From the NCBI RefSeq assembly GCF_029227915.1, contig NC_079883.1, positions 30,320,001 through 30,384,000 of the forward strand: a DNA stretch of 64,000 bases, read 5' to 3'. Position numbers and translations under genes: made by a program. Under the pieces are notes generated by a model. The model was not told the origin of the DNA, ran no database searches, and worked only from the letters and a program-made list of their open reading frames with translations. Below, piece by piece: positions 1 to 12,106 of the stretch (position 1 is its first letter; every line of letters starts with the position of its first letter). Source of the DNA: Hydractinia symbiolongicarpus (lineage: Eukaryota > Cnidaria > Hydrozoa > Anthoathecata > Hydractiniidae).

Positions 1-3000
1 CACTGTCGCTGTGGTAGCACCTTATTAAAAAATTAAGATAAATAAGTCATTTTTTACTGTGGGACCAATCCTGGCCGTTAGCACGCGCTGAAAAAATAGA
101 GACATTCTCAAAAACAACATTTCATTGACTTCTTGGCGGTATCAATCCGTTTGAGTTACAACGGTTGCGTCACATAATCGTACCAACCTGTATTTAGTGA
201 TATCTTTTCGATATTACTAAGTTATATCGCTTTTAACAGTGAAACGATTGACTGTGGGACTTAATTGAACTGATTTTGGACTTTGACCTTATAAATGTGA
301 TAAATGAGCCAGTTTGACTACAAGAAGTAACAATCTTCTTAATTTGACTTGATTGCTGGAACTCAGCGATTGTACTGGGCGCTGTGGTAGAGTTTTATTT
401 AAAAATTAAGTTAAATAAGTCATTTTTTACTGTGGGAATAATCCCAGCCATTAGTTTGCACTGAAGAAATAGAGACAGTTTCAAAAATTACATTTCATTG
501 ACTTTCTAACTGTGTCAATCCGTTTGAGTTACAACGGTCGCGTCACATATTCGTACCAATATATATTTAGTGATTTTCTTCCGATATTTCTAAGTTGCAT
601 CGCTTTTAACAGTGAAACGATTGACTGTGGGAATTAATTAAACTAACTTTGGACTGTGACCTGTTAAATATTGTAAATGAGCTAGTTTGACTACAAGAAA
701 TAACATTCTCCTTAATTTGACATGATGGCTGGAACTAAGCGATTACACTGGGCGCTGTGGCAGCGCTTTATTAAAAATTTAGATAAATAAGTCTTTTTTT
801 ACTCTGGGACCAATCCTGGCCGTTAGCACGCACTGAAAAAATAGCAACATTTTCAAAAACTACATTTTATTGACTTTCTAACGGTATCAATCCGTTTGAG
901 TTACAACTGCTGCGTCACATATTCCTCCCCACATGCATTTAGCGATAGTACTCGGATATTACTAGGTTGCATCGCTTTTAACAGTGAAACGTTTGACTGT
1001 GGGACTCAATTGAACCGATTTTGGACTTTGATCTTATAAATGTGATGAATGAGCCAGTTTCAATACAAGAAGTAACATTCTTCCTAATTTGACTTGATTG
1101 CTGGAACTCAGCGATTGCACTGGGCACTGTGGTAACGTTTTATTTTAAAAATTAAGTTAAGTAAGTCATTTTTTTCTGTGGGACCAATCCCGGCCGTTAG
1201 TTCGCGCTGAAGAAATATAGAAAGTTTCAAGAACTACATTTCATTGACTTACTAACGGTGTCAATCCGTTTGATTTACAACGGTTGCGTCACATATTCCT
1301 ACCAATATATATTTAGTGATTTTCTTCCGATATTTCTAAGTTGCATCGCTTTTAACAGTGAAACGATTTACTGTGGGACTTAATTGAACTAACTTTGGAC
1401 TGTGACCTGAAAAATATTATAAATGAGCTAGTTTGACTACAAGAAATCACATTCTTCTTAATTTGACATGATTGCTGGAACTCATCGATCACACTGTCGC
1501 TGTGGTAGCACCTTATTAAAAAATTAAGATAAATAAGTCATTTTTTACTGTGGGACCAATCCTGGCCGTTAGCACGCACTGAAGAAATAGAGACATTCTC
1601 AAAAACAACATTTCATTGACTTCTTGGCGGTATCAATCCGTTTGAGTTACAACGGTTGCGTCACATAATCGTACCAACCTGTATTTAGTGATATCTTTTC
1701 GATATTACTAAGTTATATCGCTTTTAACAGTGAAACGATTGACTGTGGGACTTAATTGAACTGATTTTGGACTTTGACCTTATAAATGTGATAAATGAGC
1801 CAGTTTGACTACAAGAAGTAACAATCTTCTTAATTTGACTTGATTGCTGGAACTCAGCGATTGTACTGGGCGCTGTGGTAGAGTTTTATTTAAAAATTAA
1901 GTTAAATAAGTCATTTTTTACTGTGGGAATAATCCCAACCATTAGTTTGCACTGAAGAAATAGAGACAGTTTCAAAAATTACATTTCATTGACTTTCTAA
2001 CTGTGTCAATCCGTTTGAGTTACAACGGTCGCGTCACATATTCGTACCAATATATATTTAGTGATTTTCTTCCGATATTTCTAAGTTGCATCGCTTTTAA
2101 CAGTGAAACGATTGACTGTGGGAATTAATTAAACTAACTTTGGACTGTGACCTGTTAAATATTGTAAATGAGCTAGTTTGACTACAAGAAATAACATTCT
2201 CCTTAATTTGACATGATGGCTGGAACTAAGCGATTACACTGGGCGCTGTGGCAGCGCTTTATTAAAAATTTAGATAAATAAGTCTTTTTTTACTCTGGGA
2301 CCAATCCTGGCCGTTAGCACGCACTGAAAAAATAGCAACAGTTTCAAAAACTACATTTTATTGACTTTCTAACGGTATCAATCCGTTTGAGTTACAACTG
2401 CTGCGTCACATATTCCTCCCCACATGCATTTAGCGATAGTACTCGGATATTACTAGGTTGCATCGCTTTTAACAGTGAAACGTTTGACTGTGGGACTCAA
2501 TTGAACCGATTTTGGACTTTGATCTTATAAATGTGATGAATGAGCCAGTTTCAATACAAGAAGTAACATTCTTCCTAATTTGACTTGATTGCTGGAACTC
2601 AGCGATTGCACTGGGCACTGTGGTAACGTTTTATTTTAAAAATTAAGTTAAGTAAGTCATTTTTTTCTGTGGGACCAATCCCGGCCGTTAGTTCGCGCTG
2701 AAGAAATATAGAAAGTTTCAAGAACTACATTTCATTGACTTACTAACGGTGTCAATCCGTTTGATTTACAACGGTTGCGTCACATATTCCTACCAATATA
2801 TATTTAGTGATTTTCTTCCGATATTTCTAAGTTGCATCGCTTTTAACAGTGAAACGATTTACTGTGGGACTTAATTGAACTAACTTTGGACTGTGACCTG
2901 AAAAATATTATAAATGAGCTAGTTTGACTACAAGAAATCACATTCTTCTTAATTTGACATGATTGCTGGAACTCATCGATCACACTGTCGCTGTGGTAGC

Positions 3001-3300
3001 ACCTTATTAAAAAATTAAGATAAATAAGTCATTTTTTACTGTGGGACCAATCCTGGCCGTTAGCACGCACTGAAGAAATAGAGACATTCTCAAAAACAAC
3101 ATTTCATTGACTTCTTGGCGGTATCAATCCGTTTGAGTTACAACGGTTGCGTCACATAATCGTACCAACCTGTATTTAGTGATATCTTTTCGATATTACT
3201 AAGTTATATCGCTTTTAACAGTGAAACGATTGACTGTGGGACTTAATTGAACTGATTTTGGACTTTGACCTTATAAATGTGATAAATGAGCCAGTTTGAC
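1..3300 (+). repeat. 4-monomer HOR, 1491-bp period
   Basis: Four distinguishable monomers (373, 373, 372 and 373 bp) repeat as a unit. Anchors 8, 381, 754 and 1126 recur at 1499, 1872, 2245 and 2617, and the third copy begins at 2990. Copies differ by only a few bases where I compared them, for example GCACGCGCTG in copy 1 against GCACGCACTG in copies 2 and 3. The third copy follows the pattern to about 3300 and then switches to another monomer type. The left edge lies outside the window. Confidence 0.93.
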
Positions 3301-5958
3301 TACAAGAAATAACATTCTTCTTAGTTTGACATGATGGCTGGAACTAAGCGATTACACTGGGCGCTGTGGCAGCGCTTTATTAAAAATTTAAATTAGAAAG
3401 TCATTTTTCACTGTGGGACCAATCCTAGCCGTTATCGCGCGCTGAAGAAATAGCGACAGTTTAAAAACTACATTTCATTGACTTTCTAACGGTATCAATC
3501 CGTTTGAGTTACAACGGTCGCGTCACATATTGATGCCAACATGTATTTAGTGATTTTTTTCCGATATTACTAGGTTGTATCGCTTTTAACAGTGAAGCGA
3601 TTGACTCTGGGAATTAATTGAACTGATTCTGGACTGTGACCTTATAAATGTGATAAATGAACCAATTGGACTTCAAGAAATAACATTCTTCTTAATTTGA
3701 CTTGATTGCTGGAACTCAGCGATTTTACTGGGCGCTGTGGTAGAGTTTTATTTAAAAATTAAGTTAAATAAGTCATTTTTTACTGTGGGAATAATCCCAG
3801 CCATTAGTTTGCACTGAAGAAATAGAGACAGTTTCAAAAATTACATTTCATTGACTTTCTAACTGTGTCAATCCGTTTGAGTTACAACGGTTGCGTCACA
3901 TATTCGTACCAATATATATTTAGTGATTTTTTTCCGATATTTCTAAGTTGCATCGCTTTTAACAGTGAAACGATTGACTGTGGGAACTAATTAAACTAAC
4001 TTTGGACTGTGACCTGATAAATATTGTAAATGAGCTAGTTTGACTACAAGAAATAACATTCTTCTTAAATTGACATGATAGCTGGAACTAAGCGATTACA
4101 CTGGGCGCTGTGGCAGCGCTTTATTAAAAATTTAAATTAGAAAGTCATTTTTTACTGTGGGACCAATCCTAGCCATTATCTCGCGCTGAAGAAATAGCGA
4201 CAGTTTCAAAAACTACATTTCATTGACTTTCTAACGGTATCAATCCGTTTGAGTTACAACGGTCGCGTCACATATTCGTACCAACATGTATTTAGTGATT
4301 TTTTTCCGATATTACTAGGTTGTATCGCTTTTAACAGTGAAGCGATTGACTCTGGGAATTAATTGAACTAATTCTGGACTATAACCTTATAATTGTGATA
4401 AATGAACCAATTGGACTCCAAGAAATAACATTCTTCTTAAATTGACATGATTGCTGGAAACCAGCGATTACACTAGGCTCTGTGGTAGGGCTTTATTTAA
4501 CAATTTAGATAAATAAGTCTTTTTTTACTCTAGGACCAATCCTGGCCGTTAGCACGCACTGAAGAAATAGAGACCTTCTCAAACACTACATTTCATTGAC
4601 TTCCTGACGATATCAATCCGTTTGAGTTACAACGGTTACGTCACATATTCGTACCAACCTGTATTTAGTGATATCTTTTCGATATTACTAAGTTATATCG
4701 CTTTTAACAGTGAAACGATTGACTGTGGAACTTAATTGAACTGATTTTGGACTGTGACTGATAAATGAGCCAGTTTGACTACAAGAAATAACATTCTTCT
4801 TAGTTTGACATGATGGCTGGAACTCGTCGATCACACTGTCGCTGTGGTAGCACTTTATTAAAAATTTAAATTAGAAAGTCATTTTTCACTGTGGGACCAA
4901 TCCTAACCGTCATCGCGCGCTGAAGAAATAGCGACAGTTTCAAAAACTACATTTCATTGACTTTCTAACGGTATCAATCCGTTTGAGTTACAACGGTTGC
5001 GCCACATATTCGTCCCCACATGTATTTAGCGATAGTATTCCGATATTACTAGGTTGCATCCCTTTTAACAGTGAAACGTTTGACTGTGGGACTTAATTGA
5101 ACTGATTTTGGACTTTGACCTGATAAATATTATAAATGAGCCAGCTTGACTACAAGAAATAACATTCTTCTTAATTCGACATGATTGCTGGAACTTCAGC
5201 GATTACACTGGGCGCTGTGGTACAGTTTTATTTAAAAATTAAGTTAAATAAGTCATTTTTTACTGTGAGAATAATCCCAGCCATTAGTTTGCACTGAAGA
5301 AATAGAGACAGTTTTAAAAATTACATTTCATTGACTTTCTAACTGTGTCAATCCGTTTGAGTTACAACGGTCGCGTCACATATTCGTACCAATATATATT
5401 TAGTGATTTTCTTCCGATATTTCTAAGTTGCATCGCTTTTAACAGCGAAACGATTAACTGTGGGACTTAATTGAACTAACTTTGGACTGTGACCTGATAA
5501 ATATTATAAATGAGCTAGTTTGACTTCAAGAAATAACATTCTTCTTAATTTGACATGATGGCTGGAACTAAGCGATTACACTGGGCGCTGCGGCAGCGCT
5601 TTATTAAAAATTTAAATTAAAAAGTCATTTTTTAGTGTGGGACCAACCCTAGCCGTTACCGCGCGCTGAAGAATTAGCGACAGTTTCAAAAACTACATGT
5701 CATTGACTTTCTAACGGGATCAATCCGTTTGAGTTACAACGGTTGCGCCACATATTCGTCCCCACATGTATTTAGCGATAGTATTCGGATATTACTAGGT
5801 TGCATCCCTTTTAACAGTGAAACGTTTGACTGTGGGACTCAATTGAACTGATTTTGGACTGTGACCTGATAAATATTATAAATGAGCCAGTTTGACTACA
5901 AGAAATAACATTCTTTATAATTCGACATGATTGCTGGAACTCAGCGATTACACTCGGT
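3301..5958 (+). repeat. Domain A satellite, mixed monomers including the empty LINE-site paralog
   Basis: Monomers with anchors at 3363, 3734, 4107, 4479, 4841, 5214 and 5587. The monomer at 4479-4840 is 362 bp because about 10 bp are lost between GTGAC and TGATAAATGAGCC. The same 10-bp deletion recurs in the monomer at 10631-10992. The stretch of about 4870-5840 is the closest paralog of the sequence flanking the LINE, with the insertion site uninterrupted at 5413-5418. Confidence 0.85.
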
Positions 5959-8124
5959 GCTGTGGTAGCACTTTATTAAAAAATTAAGATAAATAAGTCA
6001 TTTTTTACTGTGGGACCAATCCTAGCCGTTATTTCGCACTGAAGAAATAGAGAAAGTTTCAAAAACTACATTTCATTGACTTACTAACGGTGTCAATCCG
6101 TTTGATTTACAACGGTTGCGTCACATATTCGTACCAACATATATTTAGTGATTTTCTTCCGATATTTCTAAGTTGTATTGCTTTTAACAGTGAAACGATT
6201 GACTGTGGAAAATAATTGAACTGATTCTGGAATTTGACCTTATAAATGTAATAAATGAGCCAATTGGTCTCCAAGAAGTAACATTCTTCTTAATTTGACT
6301 TGATTGCTGGAACTCAGCGCTTGCACTGGGCGCTGTGGTACAGTTTTATTTAAAAATTAAGTTAAATAAGTCATTTTTTACTGTGGGAATAATCCCAGCC
6401 ATTAGTTTGCACTGAAGAAATAGAGACAGTTTCTAAAACTACCTTTGATTGACTTTCTAACTGTGTCAATCCGTTTGAGTTAAAACGGTCGCGTCACATA
6501 TTCGTACCAATGTATATTTAGTGATTTTCTTCCGATATTTCTAAGTTGCATCGCTTTTAACAGTGAAACGATTGACTGTGGGACTTAATTGAACTAACTT
6601 TGGACTGTGACCTGATAAATATTTTAAATGAGCCAGTTTGACTACAAGAAATAACATTCTCCTTAATTTGACATGATGGCTGGAACTAAGCGATTACATT
6701 GGGCGCTGTGGCAGCGCTTTATTAAAAATTTAAATTAGAAAGTCATTTTTTACTGTGGGACCAATCCTAGCCGTTACCGCGCGCTGAAGAATTAGCGACA
6801 GTTTCAAAAACTACATTTCATTGACTTACTAACGGTGTCAATCCGTTTCAGTTACAACTGTTGCGTCCCATTTTCTTCCCCACATGTCTTTAGCGATAGT
6901 ACTCGGATATTACTAGATTGCAGCGCTTTTAACAGTGAAAAGTTTGACTGTGGGACTCAATTGAACTGATTTTGGACTTTGACCTTATAAATGTGATAAA
7001 TGAGCCAGTTTGACTACAAGAAGTAACAATCTTCTTAATTTGACTTGATTCCTGGAACTCAGCGATTGTACTGGGCGCTGTGGTAGAGTTTTATTTAAAA
7101 ATTAAGTTAAATAACTCATTTTTTAAGAAATAGCAACAGTTTCAAAAACTACATTTCATTGACTTACTAACGGTGTCAATCCGTTTGAGTTACAACTGTT
7201 GCGTCACATTTTCCTCCCCACATGTATTTAGCGATAGTACTCGGATATTACTAGGTTGCATCCATTTTAACAGTGAAACGTTTGACTGTGGGACTTAATT
7301 GAACTGATTTTGGACTTTGACCTTATAAATGTGATAAATGAGCCAGTTTGACTACAAGAAGTAACAATTTTCTTAATTTGACTTGATTGCTGGAACTCAA
7401 CGATTGTACTGGGCGCTGTGGTAGAGCTTTATTTAAAAATTGAGTTAAATAAGTCATTTTTTACTGTAGGAATAATCCCAGCCATTAGTTTGCACTGAAG
7501 AAATAGAGACAGTTTCAAAAATTACATTTCATTGACTTTCAAACTGTGTCAATCCGTTTGAGTTACAACGGTTGCGTCACATATTCGTACCAACATGTAT
7601 TTAGTGATTTTTTCCGACATTACTAGGTTGTATCGCTTTTAACAGTGAAGCGATTGACTGTGGGAATTAATTGAACTGATTCTGGACTGTGACCTTATAA
7701 ATGTGATAAATGAGCCAGTTTGACTACAAGAAGTAACAATCTTCTTAATTTGACTTGATTCCTGGAACTCAGCGATTGTACTGGGCGCTGTGGTAGAGTT
7801 TTATTTAAAAATTAAGTTAAATAACTCATTTTTTAAGAAATAGCAACAGTTTCAAAAACTACATTTCATTGACTTACTAACGGTGTCAATCCGTTTGAGT
7901 TACAACTGTTGCGTCACATTTTCCTCCCCACATGTATTTAGCGATAGTACTCGGATATTACTAGGTTGCATCCATTTTAACAGTGAAACGTTTGACTGTG
8001 GGACTTAATTGAACTGATTTTGGACTTTGACCTTATAAATGTGATAAATGAGCCAGTTTGACTACAAGAAGTAACAATTTTCTTAATTTGACATGATGGC
8101 TGGAACTAAGCGATTACACTGGGC
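5959..8124 (+). repeat. 6-monomer satellite block, 2166 bp (copy 1)
   Basis: Monomer lengths read 373, 373, 372, 338, 372 and 338 bp. The same succession, with the same diagnostic variants (the CGGTGCTG anchor, CAGCGCTTGC, the 338-bp deletion monomer, the TTTTTTCCGACATT variant), is found at 17962-20127, again 2166 bp. Its first four monomers (1456 bp) also occur at 9175-10630 and 15760-17215. This is block-wise amplification, not single-monomer amplification. Confidence 0.88.
7077..7414 (+). repeat. 338-bp deletion monomer (type copy of nine)
   Basis: About 35 bp are missing between the T-run (CTCATTTTTTA) and AGAAATAGCAAC, removing the ACTGTGGGACCAATCC block and the following CCGTTAG block. 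The same deletion, with the same neighbouring AACTCATT variant in all that I checked, occurs at 7787, 10293, 16878, 19080, 19790, 20874, 22330 and 23414. It is one deletion event later spread by amplification of larger blocks. A single A flanks the deletion on both sides. Confidence 0.9.
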
Positions 8125-8430
8125 GCTGCGGCAGCGCTTTATTAAAAATTTAAATTAGAAAGTCATTTTTTAGTGTGGGACCAACCCTAGCCGTTACCGC
8201 GCGCTGAAGAATTAGCGACAGTTTCAAAAACTACATGTCATTGACTTTCTAACGGGATCAATCCGTTTGAGTTACAACGCTTTTAACAGTGAAACGATTG
8301 ACTGTGGGACTTAATTGAACTGATTTTGGACTTTGACCTTATAAATGTGATAAATGAGCCAGTTTGAATACAAGAAATAACATTCTTCTTAGTTTGACAT
8401 GATGGCTGGAACTAAGCGATTACACTGGGC
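8125..8430 (+). repeat. Truncated satellite monomer, 306 bp
   Basis: Compared with the monomer at 5587-5958, about 67 bp are missing. The sequence jumps from the end of the CCGTT/AACGG dyad (GAGTTACAACG, near 8279) straight to CTTTTAACAGTG, so the GCGTCACATATTCG and TTAGCGAT blocks are absent. It is the only monomer with this deletion that I found. Confidence 0.85.
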
Positions 8431-9174
8431 GCTGTGGCAGCGCTTTATTAAAAATTTAAATTAGAAAGTCATTTTTCAATGTGGGACCAATCCTAGCCGT
8501 TATCGCGCGCTGAAGAAATAGCGACAGTTTCAAAAACTACATTTCATTGACTTTCTAACGGTATCAATCCGTTTGAGTTACAACGGTCGCGTCACATATT
8601 GGTGCCAACATGTATTTAGTGATTTTTTTCCGATATTACTAGGTTGTATCGCTTTTAACAGTGAAGCGATTGACTCTGGGAATTAATTGAACTGATTCTG
8701 GACTGTGACCTTATAAATGTGATAAATGAACCAATTGGACTTCAAGAAATAACATTCTTCTTAATTTGACATGATAGCTGGAACTAAGCGATTACACTGG
8801 GCGCTGTGGCAGCGCTTTATTAAAAATTTAAATTAGAAAGTCATTTTTTACTGTGGGACCAATCCTAGCCATTATCGCGCGCTGAAGAAATAGCGACAGT
8901 TTCAAAAACTACATTTCATTGACTTTCTAACGGTATCAATCCGTTTGAGTTACAACGGTTGCGTCACATATTCGTACCAACATGTATTTAGTGATTTTCT
9001 TCCGATATGACTAAGTTGAATCGCTTTTAACAGTGAAACGATTGACTGTGGGACTTAATTGAACTAACCTTGGACTGTGACCTGATAAATATTATAAATG
9101 AGCCAGTTTGACTACAAGAAATAACATTCTTTATAATTCGACATGATTGCTGGAACTCAGCGATTACACTCGGT

Positions 9175-10630
9175 GCTGTGGTAGCACTTTATTAAAAAAT
9201 TAAGATAAATAAGTCATTTTTTACTGTGGGACCAATCCTAGCCGTTATTTCGCACTGAAGAAATAGAGAAAGTTTCAAAAACTACATTTCATTGACTTAC
9301 TAACGGTGTCAATCCGTTTGATTTACAACGGTTGCGTCACATATTCGTACCAACATATATTTAGTGATTTTCTTCCGATATTTCTAAGTTGTATTGCTTT
9401 TAACAGTGAAACGATTGACTGTGGAAAATAATTGAACTGATTCTGGAATTTGACCTTATAAATGTAATAAATGAGCCAATTGGTCTCCAAGAAGTAACAT
9501 TCTTCTTAATTTGACTTGATTGCTGGAACTCAGCGCTTGCACTGGGCGCTGTGGTACAGTTTTATTTAAAAATTAAGTTAAATAAGTCATTTTTTACTGT
9601 GGGAATAATCCCAGCCATTAGTTTGCACTGAAGAAATAGAGACAGTTTCTAAAACTACCTTTGATTGACTTTCTAACTGTGTCAATCCGTTTGAGTTACA
9701 ACGGTCGCGTCACATATTCGTACCAATGTATATTTAGTGATTTTCTTCCGATATTTCTAAGTTGCATCGCTTTTAACAGTGAAACGATTGACTGTGGGAC
9801 TTAATTGAACTAACTTTGGACTGCGACCTGATAAATATTTTAAATGAGCCAGTTTGACTACAAGAAATAACATTCTCCTTAATTTGACATGATGGCTGGA
9901 ACTAAGCGATTACATTGGGCGCTGTGGCAGCGCTTTATTAAAAATTTAAATTAGAAAGTCATTTTTTACTGTGGGACCAATCCTAGCCGTTACCGCGCGC
10001 TGAAGAATTAGCGACAGTTTCAAAAACTACATTTCATTGACTTACTAACGGTGTCAATCCGTTTCAGTTACAACTGTTGCGTCCCATTTTCTTCCCCACA
10101 TGTCTTTAGCGATAGTACTCGGATATTACTAGATTGCAGCGCTTTTAACAGTGAAAAGTTTGACTGTGGGACTCAATTGAACTGATTTTGGACTTTGACC
10201 TTATAAATGTGATAAATGAGCCAGTTTGACTACAAGAAGTAACAATCTTCTTAATTTGACTTGATTCCTGGAACTCAGCGATTGTACTGGGCGCTGTGGT
10301 AGAGTTTTATTTAAAAATTAAGTTAAATAACTCATTTTTTAAGAAATAGCAACAGTTTCAAAAACTACATTTCATTGACTTACTAACGGTGTCAATCCGT
10401 TTGAGTTACAACTGTTGCGTCACATTTTCCTCCCCACATGTATTTAGCGATAGTACTCGGATATTACTAGGTTGCATCCATTTTAACAGTGAAACGTTTG
10501 ACTGTGGGACTTAATTGAACTGATTTTGGACTTTGACCTTATAAATGTGATAAATGAGCCAGTTTGACTACAAGAAGTAACAATCTTCTTAATTTGACTT
10601 GATTGCTGGAACTCAACGATTGTACTGGGC
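9175..10630 (+). repeat. 1456-bp four-monomer cassette (copy 2)
   Basis: Anchors at 9175, 9548, 9921, 10293 and 10631 give 373+373+372+338 bp, matching the cassette at 5959-7414 at a constant offset of 3216. Downstream the resemblance continues to about 10750. There the TTGACTTCCTGACGATATC variant replaces TTGACTTTCAAACTGTGTC, a likely exchange junction. Confidence 0.87.
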
Positions 10631-11937
10631 GCTGTGGTAGAGCTTTATTTAAAAATTGAGTTAAATAAGTCATTTTTTACTGTAGGAATAATCCCAGCCA
10701 TTAGTTTGCACTGAAGAAATAGAGACAGTTTCAAAAATTACATTTCATTGACTTCCTGACGATATCAATCCGTTTGAGTTACAACGGTTACGTCACATAT
10801 TCGTACCAACCTGTATTTAGTGATATCTTTTCGATATTACTAAGTTATATCGCTTTTAACAGTGAAACGATTGACTGTGGAACTTAATTGAACTAACTTT
10901 AGACTGTGACTGATAAATGAGCCAGTTTGACTACAAGAAATAACATTCTTCTTAGTTTGACATGATGGCTGGAACTCGTCGATCACACTGTCGCTGTGGT
11001 AGCACCTTATTAAAAAATTAAGATAAATAAGTCATTTTTTACTGTGGGACCAATCCTGGCCGTTAGCACGCACTGAAGAAATAGAGACATTCTCAAAAAC
11101 AACATTTCATTGACTTCTTGGCCGTATCAATCCGTTTGAGTTACAACGGTTGCGTCACATAATCGTACCAACCTGTATTTAGTGATATCTTTTCGATATT
11201 ACTAAGTTATATCGCTTTTAACAGTGAAACGATTGACTGTGGGACTTAATTGAACTCATTTTGGACTTTGACCTTATAAATGTGATAAATGAGCCAGTTT
11301 GACTACAAGAAATAACATTCTTCTTAGTTTGACATGATGGCTGGAACTAAGCGATTACACTGGGCGCTGTGGCAGCGCTTTATTAAAAATTTAAATTAGA
11401 AAGTCATTTTTCACTGTGGGACCAATCCTAACCGTTATCGCGCGCTGAAGAAATAGCGACAGTTTTAAAAACTACATTTCATTGACTTTCTAACGGTATC
11501 AATCCGTTTGAGTTACAACGGTTGCGCCACATATTCGTCCCCACATGTATTTAGCGATAGTATTCCGATATTACTAGGTTGCATCCCTTTTAACAGTGAA
11601 ACGTTTGACTGTGGGACTTAATTGAACTGATTTTGGACTTTGACCTGATAAATATTATAAATGAGCCAGCTTGACTACAAGAAATAACATTCTTCTTAAT
11701 TCGACATGATTGCTGGAACTTCAGCGATTACACTGGGCGCTGTGGTACAGTTTTATTTAAAAATTAAGTTAAATAAGTCATTTTTTACTGTGAGAATAAT
11801 CCCAGCCATTAGTTTGCACTGAAGAAATAGAGACAGTTTTAAAAATTACATTTCATTGACTTTCTAACTGTGTCAATCCGTTTGAGTTACAACGGTCGCG
11901 TCACATATTCGTACCAATATATATTTAGTGATTTTCT

Positions 11938-11943
11938 TCCGAT
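11938..11943 (+). repeat. LINE target-site duplication, left copy (TCCGAT)
   Basis: TCCGAT directly precedes the T-run (A tail of the minus-strand LINE) and is repeated at 14841-14846 at the other end. The uninterrupted paralog at 5413-5418 has a single TCCGAT. The left and right anchor offsets to that paralog are 6525 and 9428. Their difference, 2903, equals 2897 inserted bases plus a 6-bp duplication. Confidence 0.93.
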
Positions 11944-11957
11944 TTTTTTTTTTTTTT
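11944..11957 (-). other. 3' A tail of the LINE
   Basis: An uninterrupted run of 14 T on the plus strand immediately follows the left TCCGAT. It is the A tail of the retrotransposon transcript and marks the 3' end of the element. A further T at 11943 may belong to either the target or the tail. Confidence 0.9.
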
Positions 11958-12106
11958 CTTCTTAATTTATTTAACGTCGGAGAAATAACTATGTACATAT
12001 AGCTTCCTGATATAAAAAAATAAATAAATACATACTTATAAATATACAGGAAACTAATCAAATCCGACAAAAATTTGTTTATGGTTTTATGAAAAATGTA
12101 TAAAAA
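11958..12106 (-). other. 3' untranslated region of the LINE
   Basis: About 150 bp of AT-rich sequence lies between the TAA stop codon of the retrotransposon frame (12107-12109) and the A tail. It resembles neither satellite. No canonical AATAAA close to the tail stands out, and a short ATTTATTTATTT-like run is present. No simple tandem repeat of the RTE type ends the element. Confidence 0.75.

Larger units (their letters stand above)
1..11943 (+). repeat. 373-bp satellite array, left block (domain A)
   Basis: Continuous head-to-tail tandem repeat of about 33 monomers. The conserved CTGTGG anchor recurs at about 8, 381, 754, 1126, 1499, 1872, 2245, 2617, 2990, 3363 and so on, giving spacings of 371-373 bp apart from a few deletion monomers (338, 362 and 306 bp). 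Each monomer carries the same ordered landmarks: the CTGTGG block, an A/T-rich AAATAAGTCATTTTTT-like block, ACTGTGGGACCAATCC, a CCGTT-to-AACGG dyad, GCGTCACATATTCGTACCAA, TTTTAACAGTGAAACG, GACTGTGGGACTTAATTGAAC and TGATTGCTGGAAC. No open frame is conserved between monomers, and no promoter or RNA gene is recognisable. The size is typical of (peri)centromeric or subtelomeric satellites, but nothing in the sequence places it on a chromosome. Confidence 0.97.

Noticed and set aside
160-200. CENP-B-box-like motif at ATTCGTACCAACATGT in the 373-bp monomer
   Set aside because: Only the left half (TTCG, four bases, A) fits; the required CGGG at the right is ATGT or CTGT. I would not call it a CENP-B box.
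280-310. TATA-box-like CTTATAAATGTG in many monomers
   Set aside because: Very common in AT-rich DNA, absent from other subfamilies (TGATAAATATTATAAATG), and no initiator or transcript evidence is visible.
1-373. Ancestral dimer: the monomer might derive from two halves of about 190 bp because ACTGTGGGAC occurs twice, about 197 bp apart
   Set aside because: Outside that short motif the two halves do not resemble each other by eye; a short coincidental repeat cannot be excluded.
11873-12070. Minus-strand open frame of 65 codons at the LINE 3' end
   Set aside because: It crosses from the retrotransposon 3' UTR through the A tail into satellite, so it cannot be a conserved gene.
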